Shown: positions 34,408 to 43,164 of the stretch, in pieces
How the letters are laid out: every line of letters starts with the position of its first letter
Position numbering within the stretch: position 1 is the stretch's first letter
NCBI RefSeq assembly: GCF_003289965.1
Contig: NZ_QMBQ01000001.1
Location: 744,001-808,000, forward strand
DNA length: 64,000 nucleotides
Source of the DNA: Mesorhizobium atlanticum
GTDB lineage: Bacteria; Pseudomonadota; Alphaproteobacteria; Rhizobiales; Rhizobiaceae
Direction of reading: 5' to 3'
Notes under the pieces: model-generated
Databases searched by the model: none
Told to the model about the DNA's origin: nothing
The model's input: the letters and a program-made list of their open reading frames with translations, nothing else
Position numbers and translations under genes: made by a program

Positions 34408-34785
34408 ATGGCCCGCTATACCCCGCCGCAGCAAAGCAAGGCTGGACAGATCTTCGACATCGCGGTCGTGGTGGTCGCAATTTTCGTGGCACTCTGGCTG
34501 CCGCTGAAGCTCGGTCTTGCCGGGGCGGCGAAGTCGATCGACCCACTCGACGCCAAGACCTGGGACGCGCTCGGCCAGAACGCGACCATGGCCTCGGTCT
34601 GGGAGAAGCTGGGGTACACGCCGGAGACCGCGCATGACATCATCCAGAACCGTTTCCACTACATCATCGACTGGCCGACGCTGATAATCATGGCGATCGT
34701 GCTGGTCGCCTATTTCGTCTTCCTGTTCCGGGCCTCCGACAAGGAATATCGCGAGGTCATCAACGAGAAGTTCGACGACAAATAG
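34408..34785 (+). CDS. Small two-span membrane protein, second of the APC permease operon
   Basis: A 125-residue protein with a membrane span at about residues 17-37 (IFDIAVVVVAIFVALWLPLKL), a polar periplasmic or cytoplasmic loop of some 55 residues, and a second span at about 92-113 (LIIMAIVLVAYFVFLF), ending in an acidic tail. ATG 34408 follows GAGGGAGA. The loop motif VWEKLGYTPETAHDIIQNRFHYIIDWP is the most specific segment for a search. No known family recognised. Confidence 0.7.
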   Translation: MARYTPPQQSKAGQIFDIAVVVVAIFVALWLPLKLGLAGAAKSIDPLDAKTWDALGQNATMASVWEKLGYTPETAHDIIQNRFHYIIDWPTLIIMAIVLVAYFVFLFRASDKEYREVINEKFDDK

Positions 34786-34821
34786 ATCTTCGACGACGAC
34801 AAAGAGTCCGGGGAAAACATC

Positions 34822-34983
34822 ATGTGGATGGGACTGTCTTATGTTTGCTGGGGCATCTCGGCCGTGCTTGCGCTGTGGATGCTCTACGACTGGTTCAAGG
34901 TCGACACGACCTATTCCGAGGACATGCTGACCTCCTCGCGCGAAGGCGAGCTCGAGGCCGTTTCCGAAAAGCACCGGATCTGA
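34822..34983 (+). CDS. 53-residue single-span membrane peptide in the APC permease operon
   Basis: A gene too short for usual ORF calling: ATG 34822, stop TGA 34981-34983. The product is MWMGLSYVCWGISAVLALW with a single span (about residues 4-22), then a soluble acidic tail SEDMLTSSREGELEAVSEKHRI. A GGGGAAAA ribosome binding site lies eight bases upstream. It ends 13 bases before the permease start and follows the previous small gene by 36 bases. Coding is supported by the good RBS, the position and a sensible membrane topology. A role as a permease accessory peptide is inferred. Confidence 0.65.
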   Translation: MWMGLSYVCWGISAVLALWMLYDWFKVDTTYSEDMLTSSREGELEAVSEKHRI

Positions 34984-34996
34984 GTGGGGAACTGAC

Positions 34997-36403
34997 ATGA
35001 CGGCTGCGGTTGAAACGGCACAAACCACGACAATCCATGGCGACAGGGTCTCGCTGCTTCGGGTGCTCGGCCCCGCCCATGTCTGGGCGCTCGGTGTCGG
35101 CATCGTGCTGGTCGGCGAGTTCACCGGCTGGAACTTCGCGGCCGACAAGGGCGGCGCATTGGCCGCGCTGATCGTCTGCTGGATCGTCGGCCTGCTCTAC
35201 ACCTCGGTCGCCATGATCGACTCGGAGGTGACGTCCACGGTCGCCGCCGCCGGCGGCCAATACGCGCAGGCCAAGCACATTGTCGGGCCGCTGATGGCGT
35301 TCAACGTCGCGCTGTTCCTGGTCTTTGCCTACACCATGCTCGAAGTGTCGGACGCGATCCTGCTCGGCGACACGATCGTCGCCAAGGCAGGCGTCGAGGG
35401 GCTGACGCATAACTCCTTCATCGCCGCCACCATCGTGGTGCTCGCCTGGCTCAACTATCGCGGCGTGCTGATGACGCTCAACGTCAACTTCGTCATCACC
35501 GCAATCGCCTATATCTCGATCGTCATCCTGTTCTTCTCGGTCAGCCCGTGGACGCAAGGCGCGGTGCTGAAGCTCAACGAGCTGGTCACTCCCGGCAACG
35601 CGCTTCCCTATGGCTGGATCGGCGTGATCGCCGCCTTCCAGTTCGGCATCTGGTATTATCTCGGCATCGAAGGCACGACCCAGGCCGCCGAGGAAGTGCG
35701 CTCGCCGGCGCGCTCCCTGCCCTACGGCACCATGGCGGGCATGATCACGCTGCTGATCGCGGCCGCCATGACCTGGTATGTCTGCGCCTCGCTGATGCCC
35801 TGGGAATATCTTGGCATCACCTATTATCCGCTGTGGGACGCCGGCAAATTGACGGGCAGCCCGCTGCTGGAAAACCTGCTTTTCATCGCGACGCTGCTGT
35901 CGGCGCTCGCCTCGGCCAATGGCTGCATCAACGACGCGGCGCGCGCCTGGTTCTCGCTCGGCCGCGACCGCTATCTGCCGAGCTGGTTCTCGGCGGTGCA
36001 TCCGAAATACCGCACGCCTTACCGTTCGATCCTGTTCCTGCTGCCGATCGCGCTGGCCTTCGCCTTCATCGCCGACCTCAACCAAGCGATCACCTTCTCG
36101 ATCCTGTCGGGCGTGCTGCAATACACCTTCATGAGCATCAACATCATGATGTTCCGCAAGAAATGGCCGCTGGGCACGATCCGCCGCGGCTACACGCACC
36201 CCTTCCATCCGCTGCCGGCGATCGTGCTGTTCTGCCTGTGCATGGTGACGTTCTTCGCCATCTTCCTCGGCTTCGGCTCGCAGCTGATCGCGATGACGGT
36301 GTTCTATTTCCTGATCTCGCTCTGGTTCCACTTTTACCGGTACAAATTCGTGCGGCGCGGCGATCAGTTCTCCATGCCGTGGCCGAAGCCGCAGGGTTAT
36401 TGA
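34997..36403 (+). CDS. APC-superfamily amine/amino-acid permease (copy 1)
   Basis: A 468-residue inner-membrane transporter with about twelve predicted spans and the APC-type N terminus HVWALGVGIVLVGEFTGWNF. YYLGIEGTTQAAEEVRSPARSLPYGTMAG matches the conserved loop with the EE(V/A) motif of amino-acid and amine permeases, and SALASANGCINDAARAWFSLGRDRYLP matches the later loop. Set among trimethylamine genes it probably imports a methylated amine or a related quaternary compound. It comes after three small membrane proteins. ATG 34997 has GGGGAA nearby. Confidence 0.85.
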   Translation: MTAAVETAQTTTIHGDRVSLLRVLGPAHVWALGVGIVLVGEFTGWNFAADKGGALAALIVCWIVGLLYTSVAMIDSEVTSTVAAAGGQYAQAKHIVGPLMAFNVALFLVFAYTMLEVSDAILLGDTIVAKAGVEGLTHNSFIAATIVVLAWLNYRGVLMTLNVNFVITAIAYISIVILFFSVSPWTQGAVLKLNELVTPGNALPYGWIGVIAAFQFGIWYYLGIEGTTQAAEEVRSPARSLPYGTMAGMITLLIAAAMTWYVCASLMPWEYLGITYYPLWDAGKLTGSPLLENLLFIATLLSALASANGCINDAARAWFSLGRDRYLPSWFSAVHPKYRTPYRSILFLLPIALAFAFIADLNQAITFSILSGVLQYTFMSINIMMFRKKWPLGTIRRGYTHPFHPLPAIVLFCLCMVTFFAIFLGFGSQLIAMTVFYFLISLWFHFYRYKFVRRGDQFSMPWPKPQGY

Positions 36404-36449
36404 GTGGAGTGAAGGCCCGCCTGTCGACGGCGGGCCGTGGCGTGTCGAA

Positions 36450-37139
36450 ATGTCGGAACTGACGTCAGTATTGCTTGCCGGGGCGATCGCATTGGCCGTC
36501 GTCGCGCATATTGCGTGGCTCGCGCGCGCCAGCCGCAACAGGGCGAAGGCGGCCTTGGCCGCCGATTTGACAAATGTTCGCAGTGTCGTTCCCGATGCCG
36601 ACGACATTTCCGACGGCACGGCCGGCGTCGTCACCTGGGCAGGGTCTTGGAGCGGTCAGCGAGTCCAAGTGCGCACTATCGTCGACACCCTGGCGACACG
36701 AAAGCTGCCGACGCGCTGGCTCAGCGTCTCGATCACCGAGCCGGTCGCGGTGCCGGGTGTGTTCGACATGATGATGCGGCCGAATTCGGCGACGACATTT
36801 TCCAATTTCGACCATCTGCCGCACACGCTGCCGAAGGTGCTCGGCTTTCCCGCCGAAGCGGTGCTCAAGACGGATCGCAGAGGCGTCGCCTTTCCGCAGG
36901 ATCTGATCGCCGCGCATACAGAGGTTTTTGCCGAGGGGCGCGCCAAGGAATTGCTGATCACGCCGAAGGGCGTGCGCATCGTCTGGCTGCTGGCCGAGGC
37001 CGAGCGAGCTCGCTACGGCGTGTTCCGGCAGGCCGCCTTCGGCGATGCCGGGATCGATCCGGCCTTGATCGAACGGTTGCTCGAGGCGGCCTCGACACTT
37101 CGCCAAGCCATCAACCGGCGCGAAAGGCAGGCGGCATGA
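36450..37139 (+). CDS. Membrane-anchored protein of unknown family
   Basis: A 229-residue protein with one N-terminal span (LTSVLLAGAIALAVVAHIAWLA) and a soluble remainder of mixed alpha/beta character (VVTWAGSWSGQRVQVRTIVDTL and LLITPKGVRIVWLLAEAERA). I do not recognise it. It lies 46 bases after the permease and overlaps the next small membrane gene by four bases. Its position inside the TMA cluster suggests a cluster function, but it could be a bystander. Confidence 0.6.
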   Translation: MSELTSVLLAGAIALAVVAHIAWLARASRNRAKAALAADLTNVRSVVPDADDISDGTAGVVTWAGSWSGQRVQVRTIVDTLATRKLPTRWLSVSITEPVAVPGVFDMMMRPNSATTFSNFDHLPHTLPKVLGFPAEAVLKTDRRGVAFPQDLIAAHTEVFAEGRAKELLITPKGVRIVWLLAEAERARYGVFRQAAFGDAGIDPALIERLLEAASTLRQAINRRERQAA

Positions 37140-37465
37140 GCGACGGAACCGCCAACCCTGCACCCGTGAATCCCTATCTCGTGCTCGGCGCCGCGATCGT
37201 CTTGCCGGCAAGCGGCCACGTCATGCTCGGCGTGCCGGCGCGCGGCCTGCAGTTCCTGTTCTTCATGGTGATCCTTGGCTGGATAACGACCAAGCTGGCG
37301 CCGGCCGACGCCGGCTTCATCGGCCGCCATGCCGGGGGCTTCCTGATCTACGCCTTCTCGATCCTCGACGCCTATAGGATCGCCCGCATCCGCCACGCGA
37401 TCTGGGTTCACAAGCCGCGCCCGGACGGCGATAGTGCCGAGGGCAATGCGCCGTCCAACATGTAA
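37136..37465 (+). CDS. Small two-to-three-span membrane protein of unknown family
   Basis: A 109-residue protein. ATG 37136 overlaps the preceding stop (ATGA), so it is translationally coupled. It has spans near residues 12-32 (YLVLGAAIVLPASGHVMLG) and 35-55 (LQFLFFMVILGWITTKL), with a third possible near 68-80, followed by a basic then acidic tail. No family recognised. It ends 86 bases before the mgs operon. Confidence 0.62.
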   Translation: MSDGTANPAPVNPYLVLGAAIVLPASGHVMLGVPARGLQFLFFMVILGWITTKLAPADAGFIGRHAGGFLIYAFSILDAYRIARIRHAIWVHKPRPDGDSAEGNAPSNM

Positions 37466-37551
37466 CCACAGGAAAAATTCTTTCATACCAATTGAATTCG
37501 GCTTACTCATTGGGTACATCATCTGAGAGCCAAAAAACGTCGGAGGCTGGC

Positions 37552-38448
37552 ATGTGCGGAATCGTCGGACTTTTCTTGAAGGACAAGGCGCTGGAGCCGA
37601 AGCTCGGCGCCATGCTGTCCGAGATGCTGGTGTCGCTCAGCGACCGTGGCCCGGACAGCGCCGGCATCGCCATCTATGGCGCGGCCACCGGCAATGAGGC
37701 CAAGATCACCGTGCAATCGCCGAAGCCCGACCGCGATTTCCGCGGCCTCGACGCCGAACTTGCCAAGGCGATCGGCGCGCCGGTCAGCGTCGCGGTAAAG
37801 TCCACCCACGCTGTCATCCGGACGACGCCGGACAAGGTCGACACCGCGCGCGAGGCGCTGCAGACGCTCAGACCCGACATCCGCATCATGGGCGCAGGCG
37901 AGGCTGTGGAGATCTACAAGGAAGTCGGCCTGCCGGAAGCCGTCGTCGACCGCTTCGACGTCCGCTCGATGACCGGCACGCACGGCATCGGCCACACCCG
38001 CATGGCGACCGAATCGGCGGTCACCACGATGGGCGCGCATCCCTTCTCGACCGGCGCCGACCAGTGCCTGGTGCACAATGGCTCGCTCTCCAACCACAAC
38101 AATATGCGGCGCGAGCTGATCCGCGACGGCATGAAGTTCGAGACCGAGAACGACACCGAAGTGGCGGCCGCCTATCTCTCCAACAGGATGGCGCATGGCA
38201 AGAATCTCGGCGAGGCGCTGGAGGGTACGCTCTCCGACCTCGACGGCTTCTTCACCTTCGTCGTCGGCACCAAGAACGGCTTCGGCGTGGTGCGCGACCC
38301 GATCGCCTGCAAGCCGGCCGTGATGGCCGAGACCGACCAGTATGTCGCCTTCGGCTCGGAATATCGCGCGCTCACCAAGCTGCCCGGCATCGACAATGCG
38401 CGGGTCTGGGAGCCGGAGCCCGCAACCGTCTATTTCTGGGAGCATTGA
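37552..38448 (+). CDS. mgsA: N-methylglutamate synthase subunit A, class II glutamine amidotransferase
   Basis: A 298-residue Ntn-type glutamine amidotransferase. After removal of Met1 the nucleophile is Cys2 in MCGIVGLFLKD; further family motifs are SDRGPDSAGIAIYG and LVHNGSLSNHNNMRRELI. With MgsB and MgsC it makes a three-part relative of glutamate synthase. In the methylamine pathway this complex forms N-methylglutamate from gamma-glutamylmethylamide. The start is fixed by the required N-terminal Cys; an in-frame extension to 37492 is rejected. GGAGGC precedes the ATG. First gene of the eight-gene operon; its promoter lies in the 86 bases upstream. Confidence 0.88.
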   Translation: MCGIVGLFLKDKALEPKLGAMLSEMLVSLSDRGPDSAGIAIYGAATGNEAKITVQSPKPDRDFRGLDAELAKAIGAPVSVAVKSTHAVIRTTPDKVDTAREALQTLRPDIRIMGAGEAVEIYKEVGLPEAVVDRFDVRSMTGTHGIGHTRMATESAVTTMGAHPFSTGADQCLVHNGSLSNHNNMRRELIRDGMKFETENDTEVAAAYLSNRMAHGKNLGEALEGTLSDLDGFFTFVVGTKNGFGVVRDPIACKPAVMAETDQYVAFGSEYRALTKLPGIDNARVWEPEPATVYFWEH

Positions 38449-38452
38449 GCCG

Positions 38453-39184
38453 ATGCCGGCAAACACAATGTCGAAAGCCGAGCGCGATCAGAGCCATGCG
38501 AGGGTCTTCGACCTCTCGCAGCATACGCTGCGCGAGTTGAATCAGGCGCTACACAAGCTGACGCCCGGCTCGAACGAGACCGCCTGGGAAGTGCTCAACC
38601 CGAAGGGCAGCCATTCGGTGGCCGTGGGCGTCGACCAGCCGGTCAGCATCGATGTGCGCGGCAGCGTCGGCTATTACTGCGCCGGCATGAATGACGGCGC
38701 CGCGATCACCGTGCACGGCTCGGCCGGCCCGGGCGTCGGCGAGAACATGATGTCGGGCTCGATCGTCATCAAGGGGGACGCCAGCCAGTATGCCGGCGCC
38801 ACCGGCCGCGGCGGCCTGCTGGTCATCGAGGGCAACGCCTCATCGCGTTGCGGTATCTCGATGAAAGGCATCGACATCGTCGTGCATGGCAATATCGGCC
38901 ACATGTCGGCCTTCATGGCGCAGTCCGGCAACCTCGTGGTGCTGGGCGATGCCGGCGACGCGCTGGGCGATTCCATCTACGAGGCGCGGCTCTTCGTGCG
39001 CGGCAAGGTGGAAAGCCTCGGCGCCGACTGCATCGCCAAGGAGATGCGGCCCGAGCATTTGGAGTTGGTGCAGGGCCTGCTCGACAGGGCCGGCGTCACC
39101 GGCGTCAAGGCGTCGGAGTTCAAGCGCTACGGCTCGGCCCGCAAACTCTACAATTTCAACATCGATAACGCCGACGCGTATTGA
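38453..39184 (+). CDS. mgsB: N-methylglutamate synthase subunit B, GXGXG domain
   Basis: A 243-residue protein homologous to the C-terminal GXGXG beta-helix domain of glutamate synthase (GlxC type). Repeats such as GPGVGENMMSGSIVIKG, ASQYAGATGRGGLLVIEG and GMSDAFMAQSGNLVVLGDAG-like turns form the right-handed helix. It is a structural partner that shields the active centre. ATG 38453 is four bases after mgsA; MSKAERD at 38468 is an alternative start. Next in the operon is mgsC. Confidence 0.87.
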   Translation: MPANTMSKAERDQSHARVFDLSQHTLRELNQALHKLTPGSNETAWEVLNPKGSHSVAVGVDQPVSIDVRGSVGYYCAGMNDGAAITVHGSAGPGVGENMMSGSIVIKGDASQYAGATGRGGLLVIEGNASSRCGISMKGIDIVVHGNIGHMSAFMAQSGNLVVLGDAGDALGDSIYEARLFVRGKVESLGADCIAKEMRPEHLELVQGLLDRAGVTGVKASEFKRYGSARKLYNFNIDNADAY

Positions 39185-39190
39185 GGCAAG

Positions 39191-40519
39191 ATGACCTACC
39201 GCAACCCGCCGACGACGCCGCGCAAATCCGCGACCTTCGACGACTACACGCTTTCCGAAATCCGCCGCGCGGCCGCGACCGGCATCTATGACATCCGCGG
39301 CGCCGGCGCCAAGCGCAAGCTGCCGCATTTCGACGACCTGCTTTTCCTCGGCGCCTCGATCTCGCGCTATCCGCTGGAAGGCTATCGCGAGCGCTGCGAC
39401 ACCTCGGTGGTGCTCGGCTCACGCCACGCCAGGAAGCCGATCGAGCTGAAGATCCCGATCACCATTGCCGGCATGAGCTTCGGGTCGCTTTCCGGCCCGG
39501 CCAAGGAAGCGTTGGGGCGCGGCGCCACGCTTTCCGGCACCTCGACCACGACGGGCGACGGCGGCATGACCGAGGAAGAACGCGGCCATTCGAAGACGCT
39601 GGTCTATCAATACCTGCCTTCGCGCTACGGCATGAACCCGCGCGACCTGCGCCGCGCCGACGCCATCGAGGTGGTGGTCGGTCAGGGCGCCAAGCCGGGC
39701 GGCGGGGGCATGCTGCTTGGCCAGAAGATTTCCGACCGCGTCGCCGAGATGCGCACGTTGCCCAAGGGCATCGACCAGCGCTCGGCCTCGCGCCACCCGG
39801 ATTGGACCGGTCCGGACGATCTCGAGATCAAGATCCTCGAGTTGCGCGAGATCACCGACTGGGAAAAGCCGATCTACGTCAAGGTCGGCGGCGCGCGGCC
39901 TTACTACGACACCGCGCTCGCGGTGAAGGCCGGCGCCGACGTCGTCGTGGTCGACGGCATGCAGGGCGGCACGGCCGCGACGCAGGAAGTGTTCATCGAA
40001 AATGTCGGCCAGCCGACGCTTGCCTGCATCAGGCCGGCGGTGCAGGCGCTGCAGGACCTCGGCATGCACCGCAAGGTGCAGCTGATCGTCTCCGGCGGCA
40101 TCCGCAACGGCGCCGATGTCGCCAAGGCGCTGGCGCTCGGCGTCGACGCGGTGTCGATCGGCACGGCGGCGCTGGTCGCGCTCGGCGACAACGACCCGCG
40201 CTGGGAGGCGGAATACAATGCGCTGGGCACCACGGCCGGCGCCTATGACGACTGGCACGAGGGCCGCGACCCGGCCGGCATCACCACGCAGGATCCGGAG
40301 CTGATGAAGCGGGTCGACCCGATCGCGGCCGGACGGCGGCTGGCGAACTACCTCAAGGTGATGACGCTGGAGGCGCAGACGATTGCGCGTGCCTGCGGCA
40401 AGAACAGCCTGCACAATCTCGAGCCCGAGGATCTCGTCGCGCTCTCGATCGAAGCCGCCGCCATGGCAGGCGTTCCTTTGGCCGGCACCAACTGGATACC
40501 GGGGAAGAACGGCTTCTAG
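39191..40519 (+). CDS. mgsC: N-methylglutamate synthase subunit C, glutamate synthase FMN domain
   Basis: A 442-residue protein homologous to the FMN-binding alpha/beta barrel of glutamate synthase (GlxD type). Family motifs include IAGMSFGSLSGPAKEALGRG, GQGAKPGGGGMLLG, KVGGARPYYDTAL and VDGMQGGTAATQEVF. It catalyses the oxidoreductive synthesis of N-methylglutamate from 2-oxoglutarate and methylamine-derived amide. The segment that in glutamate synthase reads CxxxxCPxGITTQDP and holds the 3Fe-4S cluster reads WHEGRDPAGITTQDPEL here, so the cysteines of that cluster are absent. Seven bases after mgsB. Confidence 0.87.
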   Translation: MTYRNPPTTPRKSATFDDYTLSEIRRAAATGIYDIRGAGAKRKLPHFDDLLFLGASISRYPLEGYRERCDTSVVLGSRHARKPIELKIPITIAGMSFGSLSGPAKEALGRGATLSGTSTTTGDGGMTEEERGHSKTLVYQYLPSRYGMNPRDLRRADAIEVVVGQGAKPGGGGMLLGQKISDRVAEMRTLPKGIDQRSASRHPDWTGPDDLEIKILELREITDWEKPIYVKVGGARPYYDTALAVKAGADVVVVDGMQGGTAATQEVFIENVGQPTLACIRPAVQALQDLGMHRKVQLIVSGGIRNGADVAKALALGVDAVSIGTAALVALGDNDPRWEAEYNALGTTAGAYDDWHEGRDPAGITTQDPELMKRVDPIAAGRRLANYLKVMTLEAQTIARACGKNSLHNLEPEDLVALSIEAAAMAGVPLAGTNWIPGKNGF

Positions 40520-40554
40520 GACAACTTCCAAGATCACATAAGCGAGGAACTATA

Positions 40555-41862
40555 ATGGGGAACGATCTCGCCGCATTCGCCAAGGAGAACGGCGTCAAAT
40601 ATTTCATGATCTCCTACACCGACCTGTTCAGCGGGCAACGCGCCAAGCTGGTGCCGGCGCAGGCGATCGCCGACATGCAGAAGGATGGTGCGGGCTTCGC
40701 CGGTTTCGCGACATGGCTCGACCTGACGCCGGCGCACCCGGACATGCTGGCCGTGCCGGATCCGGATTCGGTGATCCAGTTGCCCTGGAAGCCAGAGGTT
40801 GCCTGGGTGGCGGCCACCTGCGTGATGGACGACAAGCTCGTGGACCAGGCGCCGCGCAACACGCTGAAACGGGTGATCGATGAAGCCGCCCGCGACGGCA
40901 TGCATGTCAAGACCGGCGTCGAGGCCGAGTTCTTCCTGATCTCGCCCGACGGCAAGGCGATCTCCGACGAATACGACACAGCCTCGAAGCCCTGCTACGA
41001 CCAGCAGGCGGTGATGCGCCGCTACGACGTCATCGCCGAGATCTGCGACCATATGCTGGCGCTCGGCTGGGGCCCGTACCAGAACGACCACGAGGACGCC
41101 AACGGCCAGTTCGAGATGAACTGGACCTTCGATCACGCGCTGGCGACCGCCGACAAGCACTCCTTCTTCAAGTTCATGGTCAAGTCGATCGCGGAGAAGC
41201 ACGGCCTGCGCGCGACGTTCATGCCCAAGCCCTTCCAGGGCCTGACCGGCAATGGCTGCCACGCGCATATCTCGGTGTGGGACGAGACCGGCAAGACCAA
41301 TGTATTTGCCGACAATTCGGAAGAGCTTGGCCTGTCCGCCAAGGGCAGGAACTTCCTTGGCGGCATCATGAAGCATGCCTCGGCGCTTGCCGCGATCACC
41401 AATCCGACGGTCAATTCCTACAAGCGCATCAACGCGCCGCGGACCATTTCGGGCGCGACCTGGGCGCCGAACACGGTGACCTGGACCGGCAACAACCGCA
41501 CGCATATGGTGCGCGTGCCGGGACCCGGACGCTTCGAGCTGCGCCTGCCCGACGGCGCCGCCAATCCCTATCTCCTGCAGGCCGTGATCATCGCGGCCGG
41601 CCTCGACGGCATCCGCTCGAAGGCCGACCCCGGCAAGCGCTACGACATCGACATGTACCAGTTCGGCCATACCGTGACGGACGCGCCGAAACTGCCTCTC
41701 AACCTGCTCGACGCGCTGCGCGAATTCGACAACGACAAATCGCTCAAGGCGGCGCTGGGTGAGGAATTTTCGTCGGCATATCTAAAGCTGAAGCAGCAGG
41801 AATGGAATTCCTATGCTTCGCACTTCACGCAGTGGGAGCGCGACCACACGCTGGATATCTAG
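40555..41862 (+). CDS. gmaS: Gamma-glutamylmethylamide synthetase
   Basis: A 435-residue glutamine-synthetase-family enzyme that joins methylamine to glutamate with ATP. Catalytic elements are visible: GVEAEFFL near residue 120, DANGQFEMNW near 180, GLTGNGCHAHISVW near 228 and RFELRLPDGAANPYL near 325. The length and the GmaS-like N terminus VKYFMISYTDLFSGQRAKLVP set it apart from ordinary GlnA. Its place between mgsABC and mgdABCD is diagnostic of the N-methylglutamate pathway and settles the assignment of the flanking genes, which otherwise would look like sarcosine-oxidase genes. Confidence 0.92.
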   Translation: MGNDLAAFAKENGVKYFMISYTDLFSGQRAKLVPAQAIADMQKDGAGFAGFATWLDLTPAHPDMLAVPDPDSVIQLPWKPEVAWVAATCVMDDKLVDQAPRNTLKRVIDEAARDGMHVKTGVEAEFFLISPDGKAISDEYDTASKPCYDQQAVMRRYDVIAEICDHMLALGWGPYQNDHEDANGQFEMNWTFDHALATADKHSFFKFMVKSIAEKHGLRATFMPKPFQGLTGNGCHAHISVWDETGKTNVFADNSEELGLSAKGRNFLGGIMKHASALAAITNPTVNSYKRINAPRTISGATWAPNTVTWTGNNRTHMVRVPGPGRFELRLPDGAANPYLLQAVIIAAGLDGIRSKADPGKRYDIDMYQFGHTVTDAPKLPLNLLDALREFDNDKSLKAALGEEFSSAYLKLKQQEWNSYASHFTQWERDHTLDI

Positions 41863-41900
41863 CATCCAGCGTTGCGGGTGGGCGGCCTCGGAATGACGCA

Positions 41901-43154
41901 ATGAAATATTCGATCTTCTCGCTCGCCCGCGCCGCCCTCTCCGGCCACAAGAACTGGAAGCCCACCTGGCGCGACGCCGCACCCAAGGATCGCTACGACG
42001 TGGTGATCATCGGCGGCGGCGGGCACGGGCTCGCCACTGCCTGGTTCCTTGCCAGCGAGTTCGGCATCCGCAACGTCGCGGTGCTCGAAAAAGGCTGGAT
42101 CGGCTCCGGCAATGCCGGCCGCAACACCACCATCATCCGCTCCAATTACGGCCTGCCCGGCAATACCGGCTTCTACGAGTTGTCGATGAAGCTGTGGGAG
42201 ACGATGGAGCAGGACCTCAACTACAACGCCATGGTCAGCCAGCGCGGCGTGCTCAACCTCTACCATTCCGACGCGCAGCGCGACGCCTTCGCCCGGCGCG
42301 GCAACACGATGCGCATCAACGGCATCGACGCCGAGCTGCTCGACCAGGCGGCGCTGCGCAAAATGCTGCCATTCCTGAATTTCGACAATGCGCGCTTCCC
42401 CGTGCAGGGCGGCCTGCTGCAGCGGCGCGGCGGCACGGCTCGCCACGACGCCGTGGTTTGGGGCTATGCGCATGCGGCGAGCGCGCTCGGCGTCGACATC
42501 ATCCAGAACTGCGAGGTCACCGGCTTCACGCGCGACGCCAACGGCAAGGTCACCGGCGTCGAGACCTCGCGCGGCAGGATCGGCGCCGGCAAGGTCGGCA
42601 TGGCGGTTGCGGGTTCTTCCTCGCACGTCGCGGCGATGGCCGGCTTGCGCCTGCCGATCGAGAGCCATGTGCTGCAGGCCTTCGTCTCGGAAGCGATCAA
42701 GCCGCTCATCCCCGGCGTCATGACCTTCGGCGCCGGACATTTCTATGTCAGCCAGTCCGACAAGGGCGGGCTGGTCTTCGGCGGCGACATCGACGGCTAT
42801 AATTCCTACGCCCAGCGCGGCAATCTGCCGGTGATGGAAGACGTCTGCGAAGGCGGCATGGCGCTGATCCCGATGATCGGCCGCGTGCGGCTGCTGCGCC
42901 AGTGGGGCGGCATCATGGACATGTCGATGGACGGCTCGCCGATCATCGACAAGAGCCCGGTCGACGGCCTCTATATCAATGCCGGCTGGTGCTATGGCGG
43001 CTTCAAGGCAACGCCGGGCTCAGGCCTCGTCTTCGCTCATCTTCTGGCGCGCGACGAGTCGCACAAGGAGGCTGCCCGCTTCCGCCTCGACCGCTTCCAG
43101 CGCGGCGCCATGATCGACGAGAAGGGCCAGGGCGCCCAACCGAACCTCCATTGA
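41901..43154 (+). CDS. mgdA: N-methylglutamate dehydrogenase subunit A (sarcosine oxidase beta-like)
   Basis: A 417-residue FAD-dependent oxidoreductase of the DAO family. It has the dinucleotide motif DVVIIGGGGHGLATAWFLA near residue 33, NAGRNTTIIRSNYGLPGN after it, and the late DGSPIIDKSPVDGLYINAGWCYGGFKATPG. It is homologous to the beta subunit of heterotetrameric sarcosine oxidase but is placed here with gmaS and mgs genes, so it oxidises N-methylglutamate. ATG 41901 is chosen because upstream in-frame codons overlap gmaS. Confidence 0.87.
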   Translation: MKYSIFSLARAALSGHKNWKPTWRDAAPKDRYDVVIIGGGGHGLATAWFLASEFGIRNVAVLEKGWIGSGNAGRNTTIIRSNYGLPGNTGFYELSMKLWETMEQDLNYNAMVSQRGVLNLYHSDAQRDAFARRGNTMRINGIDAELLDQAALRKMLPFLNFDNARFPVQGGLLQRRGGTARHDAVVWGYAHAASALGVDIIQNCEVTGFTRDANGKVTGVETSRGRIGAGKVGMAVAGSSSHVAAMAGLRLPIESHVLQAFVSEAIKPLIPGVMTFGAGHFYVSQSDKGGLVFGGDIDGYNSYAQRGNLPVMEDVCEGGMALIPMIGRVRLLRQWGGIMDMSMDGSPIIDKSPVDGLYINAGWCYGGFKATPGSGLVFAHLLARDESHKEAARFRLDRFQRGAMIDEKGQGAQPNLH

Positions 43155-43164
43155 AGACCCAGCC

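Noticed and set aside
37466..37551. TTTCACTC-type operator before mgsA
   Set aside because: Only TTTCATAC is present, three mismatches from the octamer; too weak to list as a site.
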